DNA of 64,000 nucleotides from Brevibacillus_H sp041920465. Its GTDB lineage: Bacteria > Bacillota > Bacilli > Brevibacillales > Brevibacillaceae. A program made the translations under genes and the position numbers. Under the pieces are notes generated by a model. The model had not been told where the DNA came from and did not search any database. It saw nothing but the letters and a program-made list of their open reading frames with translations. The number at the start of each line of letters is the position of its first letter. Positions within the stretch are counted from its first letter, which is position 1. The stretch covers positions 1 through 64,000 of the forward strand of contig JBHGXW010000010.1 in the NCBI GenBank assembly GCA_041920465.1. Reading direction: 5' to 3'. Below, piece by piece: positions 51,511 through 60,252 of this stretch.

Positions 51511-52520
51511 ACAACCTGATGATTGACAGCCAAAAACCGCTGGATTTTATCGCGATCGGCCGGCTTTGTATTGACTTGAACTCAAACGAAATCAACCGTC
51601 CCATGGAAGAAACGATAACCTTCACCAAATATGTGGGCGGCTCACCTGCCAATATTGCCATCGGAATGTCCAGATTAGGGATGAAAACGGGATTTATCGG
51701 CCGTGTAGCCAATGACCAACTGGGGCGCTTCATCGTCAACTACCTCAAGAAAAATCAGATCGATACTTCCAGCGTCATTACAGATCAGTCCGGAAGTGTT
51801 ACAGGACTGGCTTTTACAGAAATTAAAAGCCCAACAGATTGCAGCATTCTCTTGTATCGGGATAACGTGGCCGATTTAAAGCTGGAACCAAGAGATGTGA
51901 GCGAAGAGTATATCAAACAGGCCAAAGCTTTGTTGATTTCGGGAACAGCCCTGGCGAAAAGCCCGTCCCGGGAAGCGGTCTTCACTGCCCTTCATTACGC
52001 CAGAAAGCATGGTGTATTGGTCTTCTTCGACATCGACTACAGACCGTATACTTGGACTTCACCGGAGGAGACGGCGGTCTATTACAACCTGGCAGCCGAA
52101 AAGTGTGATGTCATTATCGGCACAAGGGAAGAATTCGATATGGTGGAATGTTTTGAACACAATGTGAATCACGATGATTCCTACACAGCCAACAGGTGGT
52201 TTGAGTATCAGGCCAAGATTGTCGTCATCAAGCATGGGAAAGATGGTTCCATCGCCTATACGAAAGAGGGAGAACAGGTTAAGGGTACGACCTTCCCGGC
52301 AAACGTGATCAAAACGTTTGGTGCCGGCGATTCCTATGCGGCAGGATTTATCTACGGGCTGATGCAGGGTTGGGAGCTCTCGAAAGCGATGGAATACGGC
52401 GCTGCCGCAGCTTCCATCGTCATTTCCAGCCACAGCTGCTCAGATGCTATGCCAACGGCTGAACAAATCGACAGCCATATCAACCTGTGCAAAAACGGAG
52501 AATTCACTGCAAACAAATAA
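51507..52520 (+). CDS. iolC: 5-dehydro-2-deoxygluconokinase
   Basis: PfkB/ribokinase family kinase of 337 aa that phosphorylates 5-dehydro-2-deoxy-gluconate. The N-terminal sugar site (VGGSPANIAIGMSRLG) and the C-terminal ATP and catalytic motif (KTFGAGDSYAAGF, with the base Asp) are clear. The ATG at 51507 overlaps the iolB stop; a longer frame lies inside iolB and is rejected. Confidence 0.94.
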   Translation: MNNLMIDSQKPLDFIAIGRLCIDLNSNEINRPMEETITFTKYVGGSPANIAIGMSRLGMKTGFIGRVANDQLGRFIVNYLKKNQIDTSSVITDQSGSVTGLAFTEIKSPTDCSILLYRDNVADLKLEPRDVSEEYIKQAKALLISGTALAKSPSREAVFTALHYARKHGVLVFFDIDYRPYTWTSPEETAVYYNLAAEKCDVIIGTREEFDMVECFEHNVNHDDSYTANRWFEYQAKIVVIKHGKDGSIAYTKEGEQVKGTTFPANVIKTFGAGDSYAAGFIYGLMQGWELSKAMEYGAAAASIVISSHSCSDAMPTAEQIDSHINLCKNGEFTANK

Positions 52521-52550
52521 TGCAGCAATCTGCCTTAGGAGGAGAAGAGA

Positions 52551-54011
52551 ATGTCTACAAAAACGACCATACAAACGCTCAAAAACCTGATCGGTGGAGA
52601 GTGGGTAGAATCCGCATCCGACAAAAACGAAGTGGTTCCCAATCCGGCTACCGGCGAGACCTTGGCTTACGTCCCCATTTCAACCCGTGAAGACCTGGAT
52701 CGCGCGGTGGAAGCGGCCAAAAAAGCTTTTCAAACCTGGAGTAAAACAGCTGTCCCTCGCCGGGCACGCATTCTGTTCAAGTATCAGCAATTGTTGGTTG
52801 ACCATTGGGAAGAGCTGGCGACGATGATTACGCGAGAGAACGGCAAAAGCTACGACGAAGCTTATGGGGAGGTGCAACGGGGAATTGAGTGTGTCGAGTT
52901 TGCCGCTGGAGCCCCTACCTTAATGATGGGCAGACAGCTGCCTGATATTGCCACCAATCTGGAATCGGGCATGTACCGTTATCCTGTTGGTGTTGTTGGC
53001 GGTATAACCCCCTTTAACTTCCCGATGATGTGCCCTTGCTGGATGTTCCCGCTGGCGATTGCGTGCGGGAATACCTTCATCCTGAAACCATCCGAACGGA
53101 CCCCCATGCTGGCCAATCGCCTGGCTGAGCTTTTTCTGGAAGCTGGACTGCCTGATGGCGTATTGAACATTGTTCACGGGGCCCATGACGTTGTGAACGG
53201 TCTGTTGGAACATCCTGGCATCAAAGCCATTTCGTTTGTTGGTTCCCAACCGGTAGCCGAATATGTCTATCGAACTGGAACGGCTCATGGCAAGCGCGTT
53301 CAAGCCCTGGCGGGAGCAAAAAACCATTCGATTGTTATGCCGGACGCTGATTTGGATTTGGCTGTCAACCAGATTATGACGGCAGCCTATGGCTCGGCCG
53401 GTGAACGATGCATGGCCGCTTCCGTCGTCGTTACCGTAGGCGATGTGGCAGAGCCTTTCATTCAGAAACTGGTTCAAGCGACTGCCAAGCTCAAGATAGG
53501 AAACGGATTGGATGAAGGCGTCTTCCTTGGCCCTGTCATCCGCGATTCTCATAAAGCAAGAACGGAAAAATATATCGAAATCGGTGAAAATGAGGGAGCC
53601 GAACTGGTACTCGACGGAAGAAAAGTTGAAGCCGCGAGCCAAGAGGGTTATTTTATCGGTCCGACAATTTTCGATCATGTCACTACCGATATGACCATCT
53701 GGAAAGAGGAAATTTTTGCTCCTGTACTATCGATTGTGCGTGTCAATACCCTTGATGAAGCGATCGAACTGACGAATCAATCCAAATTTGCCAATGGAGC
53801 TTGCATTTATACGCAAAATGGCAGTCACGTACGTAAATTCCGTGAAGAGATTGACGCGGGCATGCTAGGAGTCAATTTGGGTGTTCCGGCTCCCATGGCA
53901 TTCTTCCCATTCTCCGGCTGGAAAAACTCCTTTTACGGCGATCTTCACGCCAATGGCCCGGACGGCGTAGAGTTCTATACACGCAAGAAGATGGTAACGG
54001 CTCGCTGGTAA
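52551..54011 (+). CDS. iolA: Methylmalonate/malonate semialdehyde dehydrogenase (CoA-acylating)
   Basis: ALDH-fold enzyme of 486 aa (MmsA/IolA). It turns malonate semialdehyde, the last C3 product of inositol, into acetyl-CoA and CO2. Seen: GGITPFNFPMMCPCWMFP, FVGSQPVAEYVY, and the catalytic Cys in SAGERCMAAS. It lacks the usual ALDH general base, as in MmsA. TTAGGAGGAG precedes the ATG. Last gene of iolDEBCA, then a terminator. Confidence 0.95.
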   Translation: MSTKTTIQTLKNLIGGEWVESASDKNEVVPNPATGETLAYVPISTREDLDRAVEAAKKAFQTWSKTAVPRRARILFKYQQLLVDHWEELATMITRENGKSYDEAYGEVQRGIECVEFAAGAPTLMMGRQLPDIATNLESGMYRYPVGVVGGITPFNFPMMCPCWMFPLAIACGNTFILKPSERTPMLANRLAELFLEAGLPDGVLNIVHGAHDVVNGLLEHPGIKAISFVGSQPVAEYVYRTGTAHGKRVQALAGAKNHSIVMPDADLDLAVNQIMTAAYGSAGERCMAASVVVTVGDVAEPFIQKLVQATAKLKIGNGLDEGVFLGPVIRDSHKARTEKYIEIGENEGAELVLDGRKVEAASQEGYFIGPTIFDHVTTDMTIWKEEIFAPVLSIVRVNTLDEAIELTNQSKFANGACIYTQNGSHVRKFREEIDAGMLGVNLGVPAPMAFFPFSGWKNSFYGDLHANGPDGVEFYTRKKMVTARW

Positions 54012-54061
54012 CGGCTTGCTCGTAAAGGGCGTTGGTAAAGGCTTGTTTCAAACGGTCAGGG

Positions 54062-54095
54062 GGTACCAGGCTGCTTTTAGTCTGGTACTTTTTTC
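54062..54095 (+). terminator. Terminator of the iolDEBCA operon
   Basis: GTACCAG pairs with CTGGTAC, then six T. Confidence 0.85.
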
Positions 54096-54152
54096 TCCCA
54101 TATATTATTTCAAACTGTGATGTTTTATTTTTTGGGGAAGGAGAATGAGGAT

Positions 54153-55019
54153 ATGCCCTTGGTTTCCATGAAACAAATGTTATACCAAGCATGGCAAGAA
54201 AAATATGCTGTTGGTCATTTCAACTTGAACAACCTGGAGTTCGCCCAAGCCATCTTGAAGGCGGCAGAAGAGGAGAAATCTCCCGTCATACTTGCTGTTA
54301 GCCCCGGCTACATCTCCCATCTGGGCGGATTGAAACTGGCTGCTGCGATGGTGAAGGCACTTATAGAGGAATACAGGATTTCCGTTCCGGTTGCCCTGCA
54401 CTTGGATCACGGCTCTTCGTCCGAGTTGTGTTTACAAGCGATATATGCCGGATTTACTTCTGTCATGATCGATGCTTCTCACTATCCACTGGAAGTCAAC
54501 ATCGCCAAAACAAAGCAAGTTGTGGAAGCAGCCCATGCGTTAGGTGTCTCTGTCGAAGCAGAATTAGGCAGAATCGGGGGCCAAGAGGATGACCTGATCG
54601 TGGATGAAGCGGATGCGATGTATGCCATTCCGGAAGAGTGTGAACGTCTTGTCCGGGAGACGGGTGTAGATTGTCTGGCTCCAGCCTTGGGATCAGTTCA
54701 TGGTCCGTATAAGGGGGAACCCAGGCTCGGATTCTCTCATATGGAAGAAATTCAAAGATTGACGGGTATTCCACTTGTCTTGCATGGCGGTACAGGGATT
54801 CCAATCCATCACATTAAGCGCGCCATTTCGCTGGGAACAGCCAAAATCAACGTGAATACCGAGAATCAGTTGGCATTTACCAGAGCGATTCGGAAGTCAC
54901 TAGAAGAGAATAAGAATCAATATGATCCAAGAAAATACCTGGGATTGGCAAGAGAAGCAATAATGGATACGGTTAAGCAAAAAATGCGTGAATTCGGATC
55001 TTCCGGGAAGGCGATTTAG
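54153..55019 (+). CDS. iolJ: 6-phospho-5-dehydro-2-deoxy-D-gluconate aldolase
   Basis: Class II (zinc) aldolase of 288 aa in the FbaA family. Zinc ligands: ALHLDHGSS, GSVHGPYKG and VLHGGTGI. The catalytic Asp is in the LDHG stretch. In the iol context it cleaves the product of IolC into dihydroxyacetone phosphate and malonate semialdehyde, which feeds iolA. A general FbaA function cannot be excluded by sequence alone. It sits after the operon terminator, so it depends on read-through or its own promoter, not seen. AAGGAG is before the ATG. Confidence 0.88.
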   Translation: MPLVSMKQMLYQAWQEKYAVGHFNLNNLEFAQAILKAAEEEKSPVILAVSPGYISHLGGLKLAAAMVKALIEEYRISVPVALHLDHGSSSELCLQAIYAGFTSVMIDASHYPLEVNIAKTKQVVEAAHALGVSVEAELGRIGGQEDDLIVDEADAMYAIPEECERLVRETGVDCLAPALGSVHGPYKGEPRLGFSHMEEIQRLTGIPLVLHGGTGIPIHHIKRAISLGTAKINVNTENQLAFTRAIRKSLEENKNQYDPRKYLGLAREAIMDTVKQKMREFGSSGKAI

Positions 55020-55300
55020 CAAAGCCAATCCTTATTTTGCCGAAATGGCGAGAAGTGTGGAAGATCGGGCAAGTTAATTAGGCTACAGCATGATCATTTG
55101 CAGTACCGACAATGATTTGGAAACAGGAGCGAAATACATTTCCCTGCTTAACCAAAAATGTGTCGACGGTATAATCGTCACTACAAGGAACGGGCACGGG
55201 GCTTTAATCAAGCAATCGAAGAAGCGGGGTTGAGATTTGAGGAATGCTACTATCCACCTTGCAGTTTCACGATAGAAGGATTTACTCGTCCAGGAAATCA
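55020..55300 (+). pseudogene. Broken LacI family regulator gene
   Basis: The frame right after iolJ reads NPYFAEMARSVEDRAS, stop, LGYSMIICSTDNDLETGAKY, LLNQKCVDGIIVTT, then stops. A second frame continues with RARGFNQAIEEAGLRFEE and CSFTIEG. These are middle parts of a LacI-type ligand domain, close to the regulator at 38197. The DNA-binding part is missing, and a stop and a frameshift break the rest. Confidence 0.85.
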
Positions 55301-55376
55301 GACAGGAAAAGAAGGGGAAAAGGTGACTTTTACGCATTCGGCGATTTACCCAAAAATGGAAAGGGGTGAAAAAACG

Positions 55377-57080
55377 GTGCCGATGAAGCTGAGCTTGAAG
55401 ATAAGTCAAAAAATGTGGCTGTTCTTTCTTGGAATTGCGATTCTGTTCATCCTTACCGTTGGAGTTTTTTATTCCTGTCTGAAACAAATAGATAAAAGCA
55501 ACTCCGATCTGATCAATCAAAAAGTAGCCATACTGCGAAATACCGATAACATTCAAATCAGTGCACTCCAACAGATCGAAAGTTTGCGGGCGTTTCTCTT
55601 AACGGGTGACCAGAATCATATAAAAGCAATGGAAAGTGCGAATGGAAAGTTGACGAGTATTCTCGAACATATGAAGAGCTTGGAGCTAAGCGACGAGGAA
55701 CAACTCCACATCAAAAACATCGGATTACGGAATAAATCATTTATAGATACTGCGAGAAATGTCATTCCGTATCATAACAGCAGCGCGAAAGTGAAATTAA
55801 TTTCCTCGTTTGCCGATATGCCCAATAAATTTGCGAAGGATATTCTGATTGAATCCAAGATATTGGGAGATTTGGTACAAAAGGAAGTGGATCAACAAAT
55901 TGACGAAAATAACAGGAAGGTTGCTCAAATTTTTGCCACGGTCCTTCCATTATGTTTTCTTAGTTTACTTCTCTTGTCATTCATTGCATGGATCGTATCA
56001 AGAATGGTGGTAAAACCCGTTGTCATGATGTCAGAGGCTGCGAAAAAAATTGCTTCCGGCGATTTAACGATTGATGGAATCAAGGTGAAAAACAAGGACG
56101 AAATTGGTGAACTGGCTCAATCCTTTCATGTTATGACAAGGAATCTTCGTCATTTAATTGGAGAAGTAGGCTCTCATGGGGAGCAAGTAGCGGTTTCTGC
56201 TGAAGAATTGACGGCAAGTGCCGAGCAAACCAGTCATTCTATTCAACAAATTGTTGCTGCCATGCAAGAAGTAGCAACTGGCGTTGACAAGCAAGTTGAA
56301 TCAGTAGAAGAGGCTTCCCGTACGGTTCTGGAAATGTCATTGGCCGTGCAGCAAATAACCAATCGTGTTCAGGAAGTATCCTCTTCAGCGAATCAGGCAT
56401 CAGCCTATTGTACGGAAGGGGGCCTGGCGATTCAAACCGTAGTCCGGCAGATGAATTTAATCAGCCAAACCGTGAGCAAATTAGCCTTGTTGATAAAAGG
56501 TCTGGGAGAACACTCAAAGGAAATTCATCAAATTATTGAAGTTATCACCGGAATCTCCGCTCAAACAAACCTTTTGTCATTAAATGCCGCAATAGAAGCA
56601 GCGAGAGCAGGAGCACACGGACGCGGATTCGCTGTTGTTGCTGATGAAGTGCGAAAATTAGCGGAACAATCTGCACAATCTGCACAACAAGTGACCAGTC
56701 TGATCGCAAAAATTTTCGAAGACACAACGAAAGCAGTCCAAACGATGGAAGTAACCAGACAAGAAGTGATATCAGGGATTGAACTGGTCAACAGAGCGGG
56801 TGATTCTTTCACATTGATTCAGCAAACAGTAAGTGAAGTTACAACGCAAATACAAGATGTATCCTCGGCTGTCCAGCAAGTTGCTGCCGGTTCGGAACAG
56901 ATGGCGCTTTCCATGAAGTTGGTCAAGGAGATTGCGGAATCAGCTGCTTCGGGAATTCAGGAAGTTTCGGCAGCTACCCAAGAGCAAACGGCTTCCATGG
57001 GAGAAATCTCTACCTCAACTTATTCTCTTTCCAAGAAGACGGAACAACTGCAAATGTTGATTGGAAAATTTAGGGTTTGA
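55377..57080 (+). CDS. Methyl-accepting chemotaxis protein
   Basis: Chemoreceptor of 567 aa: membrane helix 1 (about 10-32), an extracellular helical sensor (about 33-185), helix 2 (about 186-210), HAMP (about 210-265) and a signalling domain with the tip QTNLLSLNAAIEAARAGAHGRGFAVVADEVRKLAEQ cut here into its parts QTNLLSLNAAIEAARAG and GFAVVADEVRKLAEQ. The GTG at 55377 has AAAGGGGTG upstream; the longer frame to 55158 comes from the lacI remnant and is rejected. Its place after the iol genes hints at inositol taxis. Confidence 0.9.
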   Translation: MPMKLSLKISQKMWLFFLGIAILFILTVGVFYSCLKQIDKSNSDLINQKVAILRNTDNIQISALQQIESLRAFLLTGDQNHIKAMESANGKLTSILEHMKSLELSDEEQLHIKNIGLRNKSFIDTARNVIPYHNSSAKVKLISSFADMPNKFAKDILIESKILGDLVQKEVDQQIDENNRKVAQIFATVLPLCFLSLLLLSFIAWIVSRMVVKPVVMMSEAAKKIASGDLTIDGIKVKNKDEIGELAQSFHVMTRNLRHLIGEVGSHGEQVAVSAEELTASAEQTSHSIQQIVAAMQEVATGVDKQVESVEEASRTVLEMSLAVQQITNRVQEVSSSANQASAYCTEGGLAIQTVVRQMNLISQTVSKLALLIKGLGEHSKEIHQIIEVITGISAQTNLLSLNAAIEAARAGAHGRGFAVVADEVRKLAEQSAQSAQQVTSLIAKIFEDTTKAVQTMEVTRQEVISGIELVNRAGDSFTLIQQTVSEVTTQIQDVSSAVQQVAAGSEQMALSMKLVKEIAESAASGIQEVSAATQEQTASMGEISTSTYSLSKKTEQLQMLIGKFRV

Positions 57081-57098
57081 GAGAATGGAGGGGGTGAA

Positions 57099-58328
57099 GT
57101 GAGAAATCCGGCTTCTTCGAAAGATAAAACGATTTTTTTGATTGTCTCGTTTGTTTTATGGTTTCCCCATTTTATCTATCTTCCCATTTTATCCCCCTAT
57201 ATTGCATCCTTAGGGGGAACCTATACATTTATCGGTATTGTTCTAGGAAGCTATGGGCTCATGCAGCTATTATTTCGTCTGCCCTTCGGAATTTTATCGG
57301 ATCTTGCCAAAGTAAGAAGGCCATTTATTATCTTTGGAATGTTCATCAGTACGTTAAGCTGTCTCACTTTCGCGCTGACAGACAGTTTAGGTTGGGTGCT
57401 GTTGTCTCGTTCGCTTGCCGGAATTGCTGCCTCCACATGGGTTGCTTTCACTGTTCTTTATTCCAGTTATTTTGCCGAACAGGAAATCCACCATGCCATG
57501 GGCAGCATTTCATTCGCCGTTGTTCTCGCTCAACTGCTTGGGATGAGTGCAAGCGGTTTTATCGTGAATGAATGGGGGTATCATGCCCCGTTCTGGTTCA
57601 GTGTAATGATTGCTTTCCTTGGTGCAGCTCTCTCCTGGTTTACTTATGAACCGAAAGAAGGAGTAAGACGGACTCCGGTTCGGCTGAAAGACCTGACTTC
57701 CGTTGTAAGAGAACCGATCCTGCTTAAAGTGTCTTTGCTCTCCATATTGGCTCACAGTATTATTTTTATTACCATGTTTGGGTTCATCCCTGCTTTCGCC
57801 TTAAGTATAGGGCTGAAGGCAAGGGATCTTGGGCTTATCGTGTTTTCTTTCATGGTCCCCCATGCATTAGCCACACTTTTAATGGGGAAGGTACTGGTTC
57901 CCGTTTTAGGAAAATGGAATTCCCTGTTAATCGCCTTTTTGCTCAGTGCAGCTTTTACAAGTATTACCCCGTCTATTGACACAAAAGGTTGGCTCTGCCT
58001 GATCCAGGGTTTTAACGGATTTTCCCAAGGTCTCTTGTTTCCGGCATTATTGGGAACGTCAATCGAATCGATTTCACATGAGAAAAGAGCTACCGCGATG
58101 GGGGTTTATCAGGCGTTATATGCTGTCGGAATGTTCGCTGGTCCCTTCCTGGCTGGGGTCTTGATTTCAGCAATGGGGTTAGCAGCAGGTTTTTACTTTG
58201 CAGGAGGAATGGGGTTTCTAGCAAGCGGACTGATTATCAGGTGGACGAAACAGAAAGATTCCAAACTCGGAATGTCGGGTACGCTTCCATCACATAAAGT
58301 CAATACAAGAAAAGAAGTAAGACCTTGA
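57099..58328 (+). CDS. MFS transporter
   Basis: Twelve-helix transporter of 409 aa. The loop motif between helices 2 and 3 reads LPFGILSDLAKVRRP. No family beyond the general drug/metabolite MFS group was recognised. It starts with GTG, 10 bases after GGAGGGGG and 18 bases after the chemoreceptor gene, so the two are likely one unit. The substrate is unknown; an inositol-related solute is possible from context only. Confidence 0.85.
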   Translation: MRNPASSKDKTIFLIVSFVLWFPHFIYLPILSPYIASLGGTYTFIGIVLGSYGLMQLLFRLPFGILSDLAKVRRPFIIFGMFISTLSCLTFALTDSLGWVLLSRSLAGIAASTWVAFTVLYSSYFAEQEIHHAMGSISFAVVLAQLLGMSASGFIVNEWGYHAPFWFSVMIAFLGAALSWFTYEPKEGVRRTPVRLKDLTSVVREPILLKVSLLSILAHSIIFITMFGFIPAFALSIGLKARDLGLIVFSFMVPHALATLLMGKVLVPVLGKWNSLLIAFLLSAAFTSITPSIDTKGWLCLIQGFNGFSQGLLFPALLGTSIESISHEKRATAMGVYQALYAVGMFAGPFLAGVLISAMGLAAGFYFAGGMGFLASGLIIRWTKQKDSKLGMSGTLPSHKVNTRKEVRP

Positions 58329-58361
58329 TTGGCAGGCTGCCTTTTAAGGTTCTTTTTTCTA
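58322..58361 (+). terminator. Terminator of the MFS gene
   Basis: ACCTT pairs with AAGGT around an inner GGCAG/CTGCC helix, then TCTTTTTT. Confidence 0.6.
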
Positions 58362-58616
58362 ATTTTCACCCTTTAGTTTACATAATATTTATTATGTAGC
58401 AATTTACTGACATCAATTTGGTGCATGAATGTTTCACAAATTGGGACATTTCTAAAAAAGCTCTGGTAATCGTGAGAGGGAGGTAAAGACCTGTCCGGCA
58501 GCAAAGCAATCAGAATTTTCCTGTCAGTGTTTCAATTTAAGCAATCATTCAATTTAAGCAGTAAACAGTGGTTCGTTTACGGCTTCTTTGCTATGCTGGA
58601 AGGGGAAAGGATGATG

Positions 58617-59318
58617 ATGTTGTATATTATCGTATATGATCTGGAAACTACATACAGTTACAAAAAGGGGCAAGTTCCCGAGATCGTCGAGATTGGAGCA
58701 GTCAAAGTTGATGCGGACAACAGACAAATCATTGACCAATTCCAGTGCTATGTCTTTCCCAAAATCCGCGGCAGATTTGACAACCGAACCCGCAATTTTA
58801 TCGGAATGAAAGAAGAAGATGAGAGGGACGCTCTGTCTTTCCCGCAAGCAGCTGACCGTCTAACGGAATGGCTGGGGGATGAGTATTACTTCTGCGCATG
58901 GGGCCCGGATGACAAACGGTACCTCGTGGAACATTGCGTGAGATACGGCGTTTCTTTAACCTGGCTGCGCAATACCAACAACATCCAAACGCCTATTTCG
59001 CAGTTGCTTGGCCCGCAAAAACAGATGGGGCTGTCCAAAGCGCTGGAACTTACTCAGCTGGCGAAAGAAGGAAGGTTTCACAGCGCCATAGACGATGCAG
59101 TCAACACGGCTAGATTATTGATTCACTACCTTGATCAGATAACATTGGAAACAAATTCATATCCTACATTTGAAGGCGAGAGCTGCTCCCTGTTTAGAAC
59201 CTGCAGAGGCTGCAAGAAAGAGAAGTCATACCGCCAGTTTCGCGCACGAAAAACATACTGCAAGAGATGTGAAGCCAAATGGAGGGCTAAGCGTTTCGCT
59301 TCTCCATCTCCTGAGTAA
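58617..59318 (+). CDS. DEDD 3'-5' exonuclease with a C-terminal zinc ribbon
   Basis: Protein of 233 aa. The exonuclease domain (about 1-180) has the first acidic pair in YDLETT, the Asp in AWGPDDKR and the final His/Asp in FHSAIDDAVNTARL (DEDDh type), like KapD, the inhibitor of the KinA pathway. The last 45 residues add CRGCKKEKSYRQF and YCKRCEAKW, a four-Cys zinc ribbon not usual in KapD. Three ATG codons in a row (58611-58619) follow GGAAGGGGAAAGG; 58617 fits best. Its end overlaps the convergent gene by 32 bases. Confidence 0.82.
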   Translation: MLYIIVYDLETTYSYKKGQVPEIVEIGAVKVDADNRQIIDQFQCYVFPKIRGRFDNRTRNFIGMKEEDERDALSFPQAADRLTEWLGDEYYFCAWGPDDKRYLVEHCVRYGVSLTWLRNTNNIQTPISQLLGPQKQMGLSKALELTQLAKEGRFHSAIDDAVNTARLLIHYLDQITLETNSYPTFEGESCSLFRTCRGCKKEKSYRQFRARKTYCKRCEAKWRAKRFASPSPE

Positions 59319-59586
59319 TCACATATGCCAGCTCGTCATTGCCAAACAACGACAACACACTTAACAGGGTCTGATCCGGGATTTCTCCCGCTTCTGCCTT
59401 CGGAACGGTCAGCTCCATCATTTGTTGAAGCAGCGGGTTTTTCGGTTGATCGGGGTAAGCACTCTGATACAACTCGATTGGGTCTAGATCGTGATTGACA
59501 CACCATTGGGCAAACACGAGGATCATCATTCCCTCGTCCCGTTGGTATTGATTTATCATTTGTTGTTCCAGATCTCTCTTGCTCAT
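59287..59586 (-). CDS. Conserved-looking hypothetical protein
   Basis: Soluble, acidic, mostly helical protein of 99 aa (SKRDLEQQMINQYQRDEGMM, then FAQWCVNHDLDP). No motif or family recognised. The second ATG (59586) is preferred: AGGAG is 7 bases before it, but only one base before the first ATG. The end lies within the convergent exonuclease gene. Confidence 0.65.
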   Translation of the reverse strand: MSKRDLEQQMINQYQRDEGMMILVFAQWCVNHDLDPIELYQSAYPDQPKNPLLQQMMELTVPKAEAGEIPDQTLLSVLSLFGNDELAYVITQEMEKRNA

Positions 59587-59654
59587 GTTCATTCTCCTAG
59601 TCTAAATGAAAAATTCTATCGAACAGGTGTACCCTCTACCATTGTAGAAAAAGA

Positions 59655-59683
59655 CTGCCATTCGCGCAATTCTTTGGTATAAT
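59655..59683 (+). promoter_or_regulatory. Promoter of the gene at 59791
   Basis: CTGCCA, 17 bases, TATAAT with TGG before it (extended -10). Confidence 0.65.
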
Positions 59684-59790
59684 TGTTACAAATTTCAGAA
59701 AAATGAAGGCGCGACCAAGATTTGTAGATAACAGCTGGTATGATGTTGATAGGGAACAAAGAGTTTGGATTGAGAAGGAGAGGAAGAAGA

Positions 59791-60072
59791 ATGACAACGG
59801 GGGTAAATTTAATACACAAATGGATTGACAAGAGTCTGAAGCTTGGCATGTCGGTGGAAGAAATTGAAAATACTTCGTTCGTGTACGGTGATGCCGTATA
59901 TTCAGTTACACGGAATGAAGAGGGCGAATTCGACTTCCTGTGCAAACCGGGAAGAGTGGTTGTTTTTCGGGAAATGAAGGACCTCAATGATGAGTACACC
60001 TGTCGAATCTGCGGGGCAGAATACGACAACAAAAAAGACGTCATAACATGCTGTACCAATCAAGATGAGTAA
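59791..60072 (+). CDS. Small protein with a C-terminal Cys cluster
   Basis: Protein of 93 aa, probably soluble. The N-terminal part is helical (LIHKWIDKSLKLGMSVEEIE), the end holds CRICGAEYDNKKDVITCC, four cysteines that could make a zinc site. No family recognised. AAGGAGAGGAAG precedes the ATG at 59791; the upstream in-frame ATG at 59740 is not supported. The structured repeat follows after 5 bases. Confidence 0.65.
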   Translation: MTTGVNLIHKWIDKSLKLGMSVEEIENTSFVYGDAVYSVTRNEEGEFDFLCKPGRVVVFREMKDLNDEYTCRICGAEYDNKKDVITCCTNQDE

Positions 60073-60076
60073 AATA

Positions 60077-60195
60077 CCCACTCGGCTTTAGCTTACGCTG
60101 CGCCGCACAGGACGTATCAGTGTCAGCCATGCAGCAGGACGCTGCGTTTTGGCTGACCCTCAGGACGAGGTGATGGTAGCCGACCGCCGAGCGGG
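60077..60195 (+). repeat. Structured repeat with AGGAC-loop hairpins, copy 3
   Basis: Outer stem CCCACTCGGC (60077-60086) with GCCGAGCGGG (60186-60195). Inside are a CGCCGCACAGGACGT word, GTCAGCC/GGCTGAC enclosing GCAGC-AGGAC-GCTGC (60122-60157), and CCTC-AGGAC-GAGG (60158-60170). It shares plan and words with 26822-26917 and the outer stem with 101-136. Confidence 0.8.
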
Positions 60196-60229
60196 ACCAC
60201 AACTTATCAATTCTTATCCACGAACGATG

Positions 60230-60252
60230 GAAGGGGATCACCCTTCCTTTTC
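60230..60252 (+). terminator. Terminator at the end of the NlpC/P60 gene
   Basis: GGAAGGG pairs with CCCTTCC, then TTTTCTG on the plus strand. It overlaps the last codons of the minus-strand NlpC/P60 gene and would stop transcription from the gene at 59791. Confidence 0.6.

Noticed and set aside
55158..55376. A 73-residue N-terminal extension of the chemoreceptor
   Set aside because: The extension is the out-of-frame remainder of the lacI pseudogene; a good ribosome site directs the start to 55377, before the first membrane helix.
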